From Acidimicrobiales bacterium (GTDB lineage Bacteria; Actinomycetota; Acidimicrobiia; Acidimicrobiales; JABEUL01), in NCBI GenBank assembly GCA_027451605.1, contig DAIDJA010000077.1, positions 1 through 7,583 on the forward strand: a stretch of 7,583 bases of DNA. The letters run 5' to 3'. Positions within the stretch are counted from its first letter, which is position 1, and each line of letters begins with the position of its first letter. Below, piece after piece: positions 7,311 through 7,583 of this stretch. A model generated the notes under the pieces. It was given only the letters and a program-made list of their open reading frames with translations, was not told where the DNA came from and searched no databases. A program made the translations under genes and the position numbers.

Positions 7311-7583
7311 TAATTTAAATATTAAATAAATTAAATATATTATTAATTAGATATTTTTATTTAATTATAGATTAAAATATTTATTATTGAATTAATTAAG
7401 TAATTTAAATATTAAATATATTAAATATATTATTAATTAGATATTTTTATTTAATTATAGATTAAAATATTTATCATTGAATAAATTAAATATTTTAAAC
7501 ATTAAATGAATTAAATTAATTCTCATTGAATAAATTAAATAATTTAAACATTAAATAAATTAAATAATTTAAATATTAAATAG
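7311..7583. repeat. Extremely AT-rich tandem repeat array (90-base unit and derivatives)
   Basis: Bases 7311-7400 and 7401-7490 are consecutive copies of a 90-base unit, identical at 86 of 90 positions. A third copy (7491-7539) keeps the first 31 or so bases and the last 18 or so but lacks about 41 internal bases. Two more copies of only the first 25-base module follow at 7540-7564 and 7565-7583, the last cut by the window edge. Only 15 of 273 bases are G or C (about 5%), far below the rest of the window. The units hold short palindromes (ATTTAAAT; TTAATTAA at 7392-7399). There is no coding frame, and nothing else is seen between here and the YHS gene except the promoter and inverted repeat listed separately. 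Function is unknown. Confidence 0.9.

Noticed and set aside
7311..7583. CRISPR array or coding repeats
   Set aside because: Units are tandem without unique spacers of constant length, and none of the frames gives a sensible protein.

Overview
The window reads as ordinary bacterial chromosome, moderately AT-rich by eye apart from a very AT-rich right end. It most resembles a low- to mid-GC actinobacterium, possibly of the Acidimicrobiia. The evidence is indirect: a paired FluC/CrcB locus with a DUF190 gene between the halves, a PIG-L deacetylase with the actinobacterial-looking AHPDDLDFGAAGT start, a twin-arginine esterase, and several start codons with no Shine-Dalgarno but a -10-like hexamer placed for leaderless transcripts. 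No marker gene settles the taxonomy.

Left part (1-1115, + strand): a fluoride-export locus. A FluC subunit cut by the window edge, a DUF190 protein and a second complete FluC subunit probably form one operon. The two channel subunits differ at the ion-lining Phe box (TTESTM against TTFSTY), which suggests an asymmetric heterodimer. Next come a convergent twin-arginine-exported serine esterase (1151-1972, -), an unrecognised basic 63-residue protein with a strong ribosome binding site (2211-2402, +), and a Bcp-type peroxiredoxin (2403-2870, -) whose stop codon abuts that of the small gene.

Centre (about 2925-6704, + strand): thiC, ispH and a PIG-L/LmbE deacetylase follow each other with gaps of 42 and 13 bases. 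ThiC makes the pyrimidine half of thiamine, and IspH is the last enzyme of the MEP isoprenoid pathway, whose first enzyme (DXS) needs thiamine diphosphate. Both are [4Fe-4S] enzymes. thiC has no recognisable TPP riboswitch, but a short leader with two 7-bp hairpins ends exactly at its ribosome binding site.

Right part (6732-7583): a tandem-YHS metal-binding protein on the - strand. Its frame stays open upstream of any usual start and extends a hydrophobic helix. Beyond it lies a 273-base tandem repeat array of only about 5% G+C, built on a 90-base unit with shorter derived units, running off the window edge.

No mobile element, CRISPR array, tRNA or rRNA gene is visible. I do not see a clear undescribed multi-gene system. 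The best leads are the AT-only repeat array, the thiC leader, the degenerate FluC subunit and the open 5' end of the YHS gene.
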